The translations under genes and the position numbers were made by a program. Positions 34,001 through 46,005 of a stretch of 64,000 bases of DNA are shown one piece after another. The notes beneath the pieces are model-generated. The model was not told the DNA's origin, did no database searches, and saw nothing but the letters and a program-made list of their open reading frames with translations. Numbering within the stretch: position 1 is the first letter of the stretch; each line of letters begins with the position of its first letter. The stretch is from Cryptomeria japonica (lineage: Eukaryota; Streptophyta; Pinopsida; Cupressales; Cupressaceae), in NCBI RefSeq assembly GCF_030272615.1, contig NC_081414.1, forward strand, positions 3,163,501 to 3,227,500, in the 5' to 3' direction.

Positions 34001-36970
34001 ACATATCTTCTCTTCAAAAACTAATAGTGTATCAGGTGAGTTGACAAAGCTGTCTGCAAGTTTAATTATCTCATCCTATGCCTTGCTCATTTTCTTGTCA
34101 ATATCTACAATCAAAAAGTTTGTTTTACAGGTATCTTTATACAGATTTTTGTATTCTTTCAACAAATTACATAGTTCCGGTAGAAGTGTGTCAAAATCTT
34201 TGTTACACTTCTTTATTTCCTCATCAAAGAATTTTTGTTTTTCAATTTCTACCTTATCCTTCACTGACTCTTCCTTTATTTTCTCAATGTTTTCTGAGAT
34301 ATATTTACACAATGTATCCAATTGTTCTAAAGAATCTTTATTATCTATATTACAGTTGGGAGCTATTACCTTCAAAATTGGTATAGAATCATCAATTGCT
34401 TTGTAAGCCTGTGAGCTGCAGTCAGTTATTTTCTTGATAGAATCAAGTAATACCTCGATCACATTTGTTGATTTGAATGCTGATGATGATCCAACAATCT
34501 GAATACCGATGGAAGTAACCATGCTTGTATTGACCTCTGGTAGGTCAGTTTGTGTCTGCATTTCTTTAAGCACTGGTTTTCCTACTTCACTAGTTACCGG
34601 TGGCACTGTTTTCTTATGTACCTATTCCGGTTGATGTTGTTCTGGAGCCTTTAGCTCTGTTGGTTTCTCTGTATGTTGCATTGTCTAAGTCTGGGACTCA
34701 GTCTCTACCTTTTTCTCTATATCTTCTGACGGTTTCTCTGTTTCCCTTGCTACCAGAGGCTCATTAGCCATATCTGACTTATTAGTTGTATCTTTGTCTA
34801 CTATTATGTTGATCTTCTAAGTATCAACATTCACATTATATAGGACTTCAGAATTAGGATTGTTATCCCCTACATCCATATTCTCAGCTGCTGGTTGATC
34901 TTCAGTAGTTGTGATTTTCACCGGTGGGGGTAGGTTGTCTTTAACTTTGATGCTTGGTGGTCCACCAACTTTACCTTTCCCCTTGTCTCTATCTTTTTGA
35001 TATACCTTTATAGGTTTAGGGTTCCTGTACTTTTCTTGTTTTTCTTTTTCAACCAGGAATATATCCCATCCATCTTCTATTTCCTCTGTCACTTCATTAA
35101 CTCTTCCTGCCATTAGTGAAATATGTCAGTGTGCAGTAGAGAATACTGACCGGTTTGCTTGAGCAATCAAATCATCAATTTCTTTTGGAGAGTTTACCGG
35201 ATATACAGCAAGTAGCTTCTCAATTTTTATTTTCTTATGTAATTCTATCACTGCTTGCCTTTTGGCCTCAAGTCTTTTGAATAATTCATCAGGAATTTCA
35301 TTGACTACTTCCATCAGAAATTTCTTGTACATCTCTATATGCAATATAACACTGTTCTCAACTTGCTCTTTCTCATCAGCTGTTAGAGTGTCATAAATTT
35401 TCTCTATGTTCTTCAGTTTTCCTTCCTCTGTGATTTCATTTAGTAGTATATCAAGAGGGGCCAAGTTTCTGTTTGTCCTTTTCTTCTTCTTAGGTGTCAG
35501 TTTCTTCTTTGGTGTGGACTTTCTAACTGGAGATCTCACTGCTTGTTGCTTTTGCCTTGTTCTTCTAGGTGAAGGTGTGGTTGCCGGTGAGGGATCTCTT
35601 TTTCTTACAACTCTTTTAAAAGTTGTTGGCATGTCACCTTCCGAAGAAGTACCTACTGGTGATAGGTGAGTTTCAGGTTGTGGAGCTACCAACTCATCCT
35701 CCGTTATGCCGGTTTTCTTTAATACATCTTCCTTAATGGCTTTTGCTTGTCTGGATCCTTTCCTTACAAATGCCTCAACCTTCTTTACTCTTTTCTTTGA
35801 TTGTATTTGGCTTTCTATAGTCTTAGCACTACCAAATACTTCTTCCTTAGGTTCATTGGGGGCTTCCAGAAGTGCTTTAGCATATGTTTCAACTATGTGG
35901 TCATCTGTTTCATAGCCCATCTCGGTTACCCAAATTGTCCTTGGGATGACCGCTTCAATCCAGATTTCATCTTTCTTAATGACAAAGCATATATCATCTT
36001 TGTATTTGTCTACTATTTTCTGAGATAACCTTACTCTTTTCTTCATTTTGGTCTTTAATGCTTGAAAGAAGTCATTAATATTGTTTTCCTTGTTCTCACC
36101 CATGTTATTGAATAGTTCAGTCAATTGTTTTCCTAGCGGTATGTCATATCCAAGTTCTTTATAACCTATACCGGGAACCTATTTTGTTATGTGTAGCATT
36201 AGGCATACTAACAGATTTCCAAATCTGAAAGTTCCTTTCTTGTCCTTCTTGATCTTTCCAAGGTTGTCAATTAGTTCATCCTTTAACCATTCACATATGT
36301 CAATTTTTGCATTATCTGTTACCATATCATAAGCACTCTTAATGCATAAACTTGAAACTGAATTAAGTCTATTAGCATGAGTGGCTTTATAACCTAATAT
36401 CATACTGATGAATCTCACATTGATATCTTTTACATCATTAACCTTTAGAGACCTCTTGTCGAATGTTGCACCAGTTAGTTTTATAACTAGGTCATTGGGA
36501 ACCTTCTTGGTTTTATCTGGTCTCTTACTGGTGGTCGGTAACCCTGTGACAGCTTTCACAGCTTCCTTGGTGATCTTATGGATTGCATCTAACCAAAAAA
36601 ATTCTCCATGTACTCTGCTTAAAACTATCCTAATCACATCCTTAGGAAATTCAGGAATGCTAAGGATCTTTGTAAATCCTAGGGTCTCAATAATCTTGTG
36701 TTCATCTTTAACATTGCCGGTATTATCACATATCACAGTTTTATACATGGTTTTGATTTCCTCATCTCCTAACTCTTCAATGTTGCAGTGGATGTACATT
36801 CTGGGGTCTTTAGCATATCCAACTCCCTTAGGGATTTGAGAAAATGCACCTGAGGTATCATCCTTCTTTGCTATCTCGAGAACTAACTGAAATACGGGCC
36901 TAGGTCTTTTTATTACTTCAACAACAGTAGGGTTTGCTATGTATTCAATTGTAGAGGTGGATGCCTTGAT
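34001..36970 (-). pseudogene. ORF2 of element D, unknown protein shared with element C
   Basis: One minus-strand frame runs from about 36970 (element C has ATG at the matching place; here it reads AAG) to about 34001, with at least four in-frame stops and no frameshift seen. The N-terminal block carries VIRIVLSRVHGEFFWLD and ITKEAVKAVTGLPTTSKRP; a second block ends FRFGNLLVCLMLHITK; the middle block has KKRVRLSQKIVDKYKDDICF. A basic, proline-rich linker (TPKKKLTPKKKKR) precedes YDTLTADEKEQVENSV. The last part is coiled-coil-like. All but the linker have counterparts in element C. No catalytic motif is recognised; an RNA- or DNA-binding or structural role is only a guess from the basic linker. 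Confidence 0.7.
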
Positions 36971-37270
36971 TAAATACCTTTTACTGCCTTGGATGGATGA
37001 TTGCTTGGAGTGTGCTTGCTTCTTGCTCGAAATGCCTTAGCTTGGAATCTTCGCGCTCTCTAAAAATTTGAAATCACAGTGAAATGAAATGGAGCTAAAA
37101 CCTTATTTTTATAATGTCTTTTCACCATCTACCACATTAATTGCATGTCAGTTAAGTATTCACTTAACATTGTTTGCCAGTAATAGATAATTTTCAACTT
37201 CTTATCTCTAACCGAGGAAATAATTAGCACATGTGTCATTAGATTGCCAAACCCTCAAGGAAATTTTTCT

Positions 37271-38460
37271 TCAATTAGATGAAGAACTTCCTGTCGGTGG
37301 AGCACTGCTCTGTCCTTCCGGTGAAGTATCACTTTGTCCTACCTGTGAAGCATTGGTTGGTTCTACCGGTGGAGAAGTATTCCCAATATTTAGATTAGCT
37401 TTTCTAATCCATTGTTTTGAGAATTCTTGCTTAACCTCCTCAACTTTTTCTTTACCTTTCAAGCTAGCACTTTTGTTGTTTACCGGTGTTCTTTTACTTC
37501 TACAAAATTTAGCAATATGCCCAATCTTGTTACATGCATAACAAGTTACATTATTCTTCTGAATAGCTTTCCCATAACCTATGTCGGTTTGTGTTCTGCA
37601 TTGATTTGATAAATTTCCAAATCTTCCACAAACATAACATCTCACATTCATTCTGCAGTTTTCAGAGTTGTGACCAACTTTGTTGCATTTTGAACATTGA
37701 CCGGTGGGTGTGTTGATATTCTGATAATTCCTAGATCTACATTCATTTTCTCTATGACCATACTTATTACAGTTAAAGCATTTTCCATTGAATTTATAAG
37801 CATTAGGTTGTCTTACCAGTTTGTTGTGATCCTGAGTATTTGCAGTATCGGAGTTGTCATCGACTTCAAAGCCAATTCCAGAAGTGTCACCTTTGGGTTT
37901 TTGATTCTTCAGCAAGGTACCAAGTTCCTTTGAGCTTTTCTTGAATTTTTCTTTATGTTGATTTGCAGTTTCCAGTTCTCTTTCCAAGATTTCTTTTTGT
38001 CTCATCAGTTCATTTGAGTCATTATGAGTGTGCATCAAATCTGTCTTCAACATGTCATTTTCATAGCTAAGTCTTGTGTTCTCATTTGCTGCATCACTTA
38101 GTCTTCTGGTCAATTCTTCTTCATTCTTCTTCCTGTCCTCAATCTCTTTGCAAAATCTCATAGTCATATCCTGCATTTCATTTGTTATTGTCATGATCTC
38201 TTGTTTCAACTTGCTTATCATATCATTAAGTGATTCATTTTCATCATTCTCATTTTGCAATTTTTCACAAAGTTCTCTTCTCTTATTTCTTGCAACAGTG
38301 AAATTTTCTTGAAGTGCCTGAATGATATCCTAAGCTGCCCTTAAATCATCTTCTAATTTGATATTTTTCAGTTTCTCTGCATCATAGTCTGTAAGAGCTC
38401 CTTCAAGTTGCTTCATCAAATTTTCTATCTTTACCGGTGTCAAGATCTTCCTCAAGTTGT
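37271..38460 (-). pseudogene. Gag-like ORF of element D with four zinc knuckles
   Basis: The frame begins just after the primer-binding site (about 38460) with one TAG near 38331. Residues of the N-terminal two-thirds form a long charged coiled coil. Four CCHC-type units then follow: CFNCNKYGHRENEC, CSKCNKVGHNSENC, CYVCGRFGNLSNQC and CYACNKIGHIAKFC. The third has Asn in place of the zinc-binding His. A Ser/Pro/Gly-rich tail ends at 37271. Copia gag usually has one knuckle and a UBN2-like core; here the core is absent and the knuckles are multiplied. It shares its frame with ORF2 downstream, separated by about 300 bp with stops. Confidence 0.75.
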
Positions 38461-38485
38461 TAGGCTTCTGAAAATAGAGGACCAA

Positions 38486-38497
38486 GCTCTGATACCA
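38486..38497 (-). promoter_or_regulatory. Primer-binding site, element D
   Basis: The minus strand reads TGGTATCAGAGC, a perfect 12-base match to the initiator-Met tRNA complement, two bases inside the LTR. Confidence 0.95.
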
Positions 38498-38499
38498 AT

Positions 38500-39326
38500 T
38501 GTTAGGGGTCCCACAGATACTAAGAGGGGGGGGTGAATCAGTATCTAACCGGTAATAAGAATTTCTTAAGTTAAAACATGTAGAACATAATATAACAATG
38601 TACCGGTATGCAAGAAATAATGCAATAAATAGAATCAAGAACATCCACATGAAAAGTACACCATAACACAAGATGTTAACGAGGAAACCCGGTGTGGGAA
38701 AAACCTCGGTGGGATTTGTGACCCACAATATTCACTCACTGGCCAATAAGAGAATATTACTTACAATAAGGGCCTACACATGCAGGAAGGCCAACTGCCT
38801 AGAGCTCACTGCTCAATGGGAAGTCACACTGACTTACAATAAGGATTATACTAATCCAATGACTTGTACTACTTTACAATAGCATCTTCAATGCCAGATT
38901 CAGTACCGGCTCCTGCTCTGTTCTTTACATATACCCTTTGACCTATATTTCGCACATTAGGTTTGCCTAATATTTTCCTTAATGCTCTTTCCTCACTCCT
39001 ACAAATGTCTATTTATATATATAAGAGTCATTTTATATATAAGAGTCATTTTACAATTTGCCAAGTCGGCTTACAATAATAAACAAAATATTATATAACA
39101 AAAATCATGTCGGCTTCTATGCCGGTATACTTGTTTTCTTCTGTGCCGGTGTCGGTGTCTTGAGTGTCCGTGTAGAGTGTGATCTGCTGATGCCGGTGCA
39201 CTATGTTGCCAATGTAATGCTTTGCTGGTATAATGTCTTGTCGGTGCCATAGGATTGCAAGGTTGCCATCAATGACAAAACCTTCAATCACATACAATGT
39301 CTCATTGGAGTGTGCATATGCCAACA
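38500..39326 (-). repeat. 5' LTR of element D
   Basis: 827-bp copy of 20039-20856 with the same borders. It carries a short extra duplication of TATATAAGAGTCATTTTA near 39016-39050. Confidence 0.95.
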
Positions 39327-39331
39327 AGCTT

Positions 39332-40330
39332 ATCATCCACATACCTTGGCAACCTATAAGGATAGCCATCAAATCTTCCTACTTGAAGGTAGGTGAATTT
39401 TGGAAATTGAATGAAGTAACTTTCCTACTTCTTTATCAATGTTGTTGCTTCTTTCGATATTTTGATAGTTGTATTCCCTTGAAGTAGCCTCACTGCAAGC
39501 ATTGTAAAGGCATCATTCACTCATCTAAAATGCATGAAACTCTCTTCCAACTACAACTGCTTGTAGTAGTTGTAGATCTATGTCTCTTGACTCAGAACAC
39601 CAGTTGTACTCAAACCTGGCCATGACCTTAAATTGGCGATTGCATATATCAAATAGGAAGACATGTGAAAGCGGTGACTCGTCTTGAAATGGATCAACTA
39701 ATTATGTATGCAATCACTAATAAGATGACCCCAATCAATGAATTGTTTTCCGACTGATAAGATTGTGATGAAAAGGTACATCCACATTTCGAATTTCGTA
39801 GAATCAGGGCTGCCTATTACTTTGTGGAGTAGAACTATAAGATGAAAGATCCCTTTAATAAAAAGAGAGCGGTGAAGCATCTTGGGAAGCTAAGATTGTC
39901 CTCCTCGAGATGTCATCATCCATTCTTTTGCTAAATTATTCAGGCATTTACTCCTGTTATCACTGAAATACTTGTAAGCCTTTTGTTTATCAATGTAAGT
40001 GAATTTCTCCTTGTATGGCAATCGGAGAATGATGGCGATGGAAATTCCATCTAGCTTAGCCATCAGGCGCCCATCAACAATTCTAATTTCTCTGGCATCG
40101 GGATTATATCCTCTTGCACATTCTACCATCAATTCTGGACATTTCACCATTATGGGAAAATAAGCTGCATCAACCAACCCACTGTCAGCTATCCTACAGG
40201 ACAATTTCGACCTATCTCCTTCTATCAATGATTTTTGGATATCCTGCAGGTTAATTTGCCCTATTTTGGTGTCAAGAACCTCAAGAAGCATATTGTCGAT
40301 CATTGGAGCATATTCATAGTCTTGTGCTTC
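39332..40330 (-). pseudogene. ORF E, N-terminal part
   Basis: The minus-strand frame 39890-40303 (MIDNMLLEVLDTKIG...) contains KCPELMVECARGYNP and SISIAIILRLPYK-like segments that match F's N-terminal block. It continues past TAG stops into FLITILSVGKQFIDWGHLISD and HMSSYLIYA, also in F. It then reaches YLQVGRFDGYPYRLPRYVDDK at 39332, where element D interrupts. Upstream, an open stretch extends to about 40330 without a convincing start. Stops are in frame; at least one TAG fits CAG. Confidence 0.7.
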
Positions 40331-42294
40331 ATGATATTGCTTTCACAAGTTTTCCACTGATGTAGCTGGAGCTTTGACTTTGAGGTGTTTTTGAAATAAT
40401 TCTCTACGACTTATGGAGGCATGGCAACCACTTTGAAAATTCTGACAACTTTATTTCTTTGAAGAGTTCCTATAATCAATACAATGAATTCAGTTTTTGC
40501 ATAAACCCTATCTTGGCATATGTCATGTATTCGGCCTTCACACTTGCTACCTAACTGTAGGAACTTGAAATTTTCAAAACATCTTTAACAGTCCTTTTTC
40601 AGCTGCAGAAACAGATCCAGAGTTTCTAAAACCCTTTTCGACAAATATTTTTGAATGCAACAAACAAATTTAACTATTATTACATTCGAAAAGATAACAC
40701 TTCTTTGTGGCGTTCAATAAACCAGTACGTCGATGTCTTGCCAATCAAACTGTTCAGGCGCTTTATTTCTATGACCAACCCATATTCATACATGATCTTC
40801 AGACACCAAGAAAACTTCTATAGTTTGATCTCACCTCTTGATGATATGTCTCAAGGCGCCTTCAAAACAACCACTATTTATTTATGCCCATCGATCAACT
40901 ATGCTGCAAATCGATTTGAAGTATGCACAATCCTTTTTCACTTCTCTTATCATTCCATTCTATCCTTCAAGTGACATCTTTTTGAGGTATTTTGTCAAGC
41001 AGTTCATGTGCCTTGTCAATACTTCACATTTCGTGTGCATTTCAACCTATGTATTTTGTGCATTCTTGTGAGACCACATTTCTTCGAAGCATTCTATCAT
41101 AGGTTCAAGCTGCTTGGCTATGATTCCATATTTGCATGCACGTTTACCAGGCCTTTCCAATTATAGTATTTGGTTGTGAAGACGTGAAGAGCCCTGGGAA
41201 ATAGTTGGAAAATGCGGTTTTACTCCTGCAAATTGCATTTGTTTGAAAGTTTCGAAAGCTTTTCAACATCTCCATTTTGCGCAGTCAATATTCTAGGAAA
41301 ACATATTATCCTGAGTCAATTTTTCTTTGTATCGAGAAGCTTTAGCATCGGCATAAGTTGTTTGGTATTAGAAAGAACCAAATAGATGAGCTTTGAAGCA
41401 GTCTGAGAGTTAGTTATAAAAACTAATTTTGCATTAATGATTTTCCTATCATGGGCTACGTGCTAAATTATCCATGCCAAATGGAACTCAAACAGGTTAT
41501 TATGAATGAGACGTTACTGGATTTACCTAAGTTACAAAAAGGAAATGGAAATCAAGTGTATCGGCTTCTTCATCAACTTGGCCAGCTTACCGATGTGATG
41601 GAGATGAGAATAACACTTGGCAAACTTGGTAAGTTATGAATATTTAAAACACCGATTTGTATTGACGTGAAATCGGTAACTTGGGAGTCTTTTGCAAAAC
41701 ACCAAATCCATTATTGCTTTGTTGATAGAAGAATCAATGATTTTTGACGATATAACAAGTGATATAACATTCACTTGTTATCGGTAACTAGAGGATGTAT
41801 GATTTGTAGTTACCGATATGTTTACCTTGAATTATTTATTTCCACCTTGTTCATGTTCGCATCTTATCATCATCAGCATTGATGAATATTCAAACTCTTT
41901 GAATGTACCAAGAAGATATCTTAGCTTTGCCATCATTCTCGCTTTCTTATAGATAAACATGTTAGTATAGTCAATCAAGCTACTTAACAATGGAACGAAG
42001 GATCTTAAGATACAGCGTTGCCATGAGAATATTACAACAACTTTGAGAATTTTTCACTTATGATTTATGATTTGGTGCCAAAAATATCTTGAATCAATGC
42101 ATGATGGACGCTCCTCAAGAATTTGTGAGATAAACCTCTTGACCTATCAAATGAAAAAAAAAACATAAATGTATCTTTTGATCATAATTGCTACCAACGT
42201 CAAGGTGTTTGACGCAAAACTTTCGCAACTTTTCAATTTTCGAAAGTAGGGTTAACACGTTGGTAATTATATTAATTAATATTAATAATTGTTC
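40331..42294. other. Degenerate sequence, no gene seen
   Basis: Short broken minus-strand frames (for example near 40.8-40.95 kb) hint at very old coding sequence but match nothing I recognise. The interval has no LTR borders. Confidence 0.4.
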
Positions 42295-42433
42295 TACATA
42301 CATACATACATACATATATATACATATACATACATATATATACATATATATATACATATATGTATATATATACATACATGTATACATATATGTATATATA
42401 TACATACATGTATACATATATATATATAGATAA
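42295..42433. repeat. (CATA/TATA)n compound microsatellite
   Basis: About 140 bp of CATACATA and TATATA tracts. The Tyr/Ile-rich frames on both strands are products of the repeat. Confidence 0.95.
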
Positions 42434-45334
42434 GATTAAAGAGGGGTCATGACATAATTACACACCACTTAAGCTTATTTAGGGAACCACAAAGGAGTTG
42501 TTGGAGCATTTCCACTTTATGTTGCGGCCCCAGCTTTAGTACTTTTATCACATTATCATATCCACCTTTTGTGGTTGCACTTTTACACCTTTAGTGCCAT
42601 TATCACACTACCACTTTTCCACTTCAGGAGGGATGCTAGGTTGTCACTTTTTGTCTCATGTCATAAGATTCTGACACTTGTCATAATTGTCATAATCTGA
42701 TGCACTCTTATGTTCTCACCTTAGCTATATAACCAAGGGGGTCTCCTATGTAATAATAATCTTGTTGATCATTATTAGATTCTATTGCATCGTTGATGAG
42801 AATATAATTTATTCTTGTCACTTTTATTCTCTCTTGTTATTGTGCTTTCCATTAGGCCTCTAGATCTTGGGCATCTACCTTCATAGCCAATTCTTATAAG
42901 GAGCACCCACCTAAACCCTAACATGACCCAAATCAATGAAATTGAAGTCTAGTTTAATGCTCATTATAATTTAGTAATGAGGATTATGTGCTTGATTCTC
43001 ATGTGGATAATTAAGATTTTATAAATGAGGCGGTTAGTTTGATTAATCTTAAGAATCCACCACAACTAGTGGATATGTTTTGAGATATGGTAGAAAGTAA
43101 ATCATATGATATAAAGCTTTACAAGATTCTAGATGTCGTTGCCTTGAAAATTCCTTGTATTTTCATGTCTGCTATGGTAAAATTTTGGCCAATCTACTTA
43201 AACCCTAAAACCCTTTGAGCTCTTTAGATGTGTTCATACCTTATATTTTGTCATTGACTGCCTTGAGCCAGTTCCTTGTCTTTTAAGTCATAATTCGAGC
43301 CTATGAATGTCATGTTTTAATTGGCCCCATTGGCCTAGACATTTTATCCATTTAGAGGAAAGGAAGTTTTATCTTTTCTTAAGTCCATCACCTTTATTCT
43401 TAAGTTATAAAATTTGCACATGCAAAACAAGATCACTTAAGTCTTTAGAACCCCCGTAGGCGGGTGGGGAGTCCCCTTCCCATCCTATTATTATTAATTT
43501 ATTATGGCATAGTTTTGAGTGTGAGAATTTATGGGGAGGTGAGATATTAACTTAACTATCCATCTAGAGTGAACATTGATTTATGGGCAATGGCATTATG
43601 GGCAATTGTCAGAGAAATTTGTAGTCGGTTAGATCCTCTCAAGTGATTCAACCTCATAATTTCAAGGCAAGGTTATAAGATTTAAGGATTGTTCCTGAAA
43701 TAGAATGGTAAGCCTGGCTTTTTTTATACATTTGACATCTATAAAATCAATTTAATTCTCATACACACATCACCACAAAATGTTAGTACCTAGTTAGTCC
43801 AAAAAATATATAACTTACATGTATAGATACAACCATGTTGTAAATTAAAATGAAGTCATCTAATCCATAACCTTCAATTACTTGACAATTGCACTAGTTG
43901 ACGATTAAAATATTAAGTCCACATCCTAATCATTAAGTCTATAAAAACACTCAAAATTATATAAAATATGATTATAGTCTTAATATTAAGATTCCACTTT
44001 ATTCAAATTACATTGAAACATTAAACGTTTATCATTATATATGTAGCATCGTAAATTGTATCCACATACAATTTCATCCTCGCTTAGACCTCACCTTGGT
44101 GCTTCAACTTTTGATGCTTGATGCCCATTCTAATTCTGCTCACACCATCCACAATACCACATTTTCATCTCCTTCTCTGCCTTTTCTCCAAGCTCGAGTC
44201 CTGATTGATAGGACTAGGGCACCCAACACCTTAGTCCTCTCAATTAGAGCCCATTTTTTGTCCCCATAATGGTCATCTCAGATGAGTAGGAAATTTGATC
44301 TCGTGTCGGCCTACTCTAAAAATTCAATTAATTTTCAAGTAGTCAAGTATAAAAGAGGGTCTACCCCTCTCATTTGAAACCTAATCCTCTAAGTCATTTG
44401 AATTACACTCTAGCAAATTCAAGTGAGCAAGCAATCAGTCATTCATCAAGCATTGAAGCAAAAGTGAACTCAAGTTTATGCATTCAAGAAGGTATCCATG
44501 ATCAACTTTCTTTGAAGACATTCTACATGAAACCCTAAAACCTTTGTATGAGGATCAAACACAACTTAATCAAGGTATATTTCAATTACAAACATTTTTA
44601 CTTCCGAAAGCATTTAGCAATAATTTCCATTTAGATTCCTATTTCAATTTCAAGGTTAATTCCTAAATTAAGTCAAACCCCTATCCACAACATCTTTCCC
44701 TCTGTGTGTGTAGGAAACAGGTTTAGGAACTGTACACGGGGATTCAAACAGAGTCGACAACGATGAACAAGTTCAACTTTTGATGGAGCAAAATTTAGAG
44801 GACCAAGGTGAATTTGTACTACTTGGTCCCAATAAATCAGGTCAAACTTTTGGAAATAGGTTCTAAATATATTCTTTTACCCAGATCTTAGTTTGTGGCT
44901 CGTGGGATATCTGCAACAGTCTGTTTTGGCAGTTCACTTCAGTTATTCGTTGTTTTACCCTAATTTCACAATTACCTTCCAATTTTAACTAAGAAAGAGG
45001 GTAACAAATCCTAACCAGTGAATCTAATAAGAATTTCCACCCATTCCATATTGGGATTGTGGATAGATCTATTAGATTCATCTCTCTTTCAATGTATTGG
45101 AATAGTTTAGCTTGTTAGTGGTTTTATTATCTTAATTGAAACCCTAAGTCCAAATTTTCCCTAACATAATCTGTAGGCACAAAATTTACAAATTACTCAC
45201 TTATATTATTGAATTTCTAGCTTTATTCTCTATAACAAATTGATATCTTGCCATTATTTCTTACGATGAATGAATATCCTTAAATTTGGAACAGAAGATA
45301 TTTGACTCAATTAAATTGTTCATTCATCGAGATT
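42434..45334. other. Intergenic sequence with LTR-like leaders, no gene seen
   Basis: Two spots look like retroelement promoters: TATATAACCAAGGGGGTCTCC near 42725 and AGTATAAAAGAGGGTC near 44350, the latter followed by a leader-like A/C-rich stretch. No partner LTR, primer site or ORF was found. Confidence 0.35.
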
Positions 45335-45438
45335 TCATTTTATGGGGCTCGACCATCCAGTGTACTTCTCTACAAGCTTCATAAAAAATGAACTCTGTTG
45401 GAGAAGTTAAGATGGAGAATCATATTCCACAATTCTGC
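45335..45438 (-). pseudogene. ABCC exon 11, C-terminal tail
   Basis: From the acceptor TTGTGCAG the frame reads RIVEYDSPS, stop, [20 protein letters not shown] and ends at TGA 45335-45337. The family's end is 'EYD.P..LL....S.F..LV.EY'. The TAA replaces a residue usually Lys. Confidence 0.85.
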
Positions 45439-45548
45439 CTGCACAACCCCTAGATGTTTAGTTTTGCTTTCTGATATTAACTGAACAAAAGGAAAATCAA
45501 AATGACAGAAGTAAGCAGTAGTAAGTTGTCTGAAAAGACTCAGCATAC

Positions 45549-45788
45549 CTCCATCGAGCACAAGAACCAAGTCAGCGTCCATTATAGTGAAGATTCGATG
45601 TGCTGTGGTAATAACTGTGCATTCAGCATGCTCTCTACGAACTGTGGCATGAATAAGAAAATCTGTTTCAGTGTCTATTGAAGCTGTAGCTTCATCCAGC
45701 AACAGTATACGAGTTTTCTTAAGAAGAACCCTTCCTAAACACATAAGCTGTCGTTGATCCATACTCCAGTTTTCTCCATTCTCACTCA
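45549..45788 (-). pseudogene. ABCC exon 10, NBD2 signature and Walker B
   Basis: [19 protein letters not shown] carries the signature with Asp where the family has Gly (WSxGQRQL). [13 protein letters not shown] is a good Walker B with catalytic Glu. TTAHRI is the H-loop. The donor is GGAG|GTATGC. Confidence 0.9.
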
Positions 45789-46005
45789 CTATTAGCATAG
45801 AAAGAATCAGATTGCATTAATGTCCATGAATAACCAAGGTAGCTTTATGTAGAAGCCAGTAAATTCTAATGGTTATGGAGAGTCTTGAAAGGATTTCAAC
45901 ATCAAGGATAAAAAGGGTAGATCTGTATCTAAATCTAGGAAGCAAAAGAACCCAATAACCGTCAACAACAATTGTATTGGGCATATTAGAATTTGGAGGA
46001 CTCAC

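Larger units (their letters stand above)
20039..39326 (-). mobile_element. Long non-autonomous LTR element D (19.3 kb including nested F and G)
   Basis: LTRs lie at 20039-20856 and 38500-39326, a primer-binding site at 38486-38497 and a polypurine tract at 20857-20868. The flanking 5-bp duplication AGCTT is perfect (20034-20038, 39327-39331). On the minus strand the order is gag-like ORF with four zinc knuckles, long ORF2, then a gap filled by plus-strand F with G inside, then a short coiled-coil tail. No protease, integrase or RT of its own is visible; the pol inside belongs to G on the other strand. Without F and G its internal part would be about 5-6 kb. Confidence 0.85.

Noticed and set aside
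38330..38728. Open frame crossing D's 5' LTR and primer-binding site
   Set aside because: Only its 3' part, downstream of the primer site, is gag; the LTR part is a chance opening that recurs in the other LTR (20013-20267).
42115..42433. Tyr/Ile/Met frames on both strands
   Set aside because: They are translations of the CATA/TATA microsatellite.
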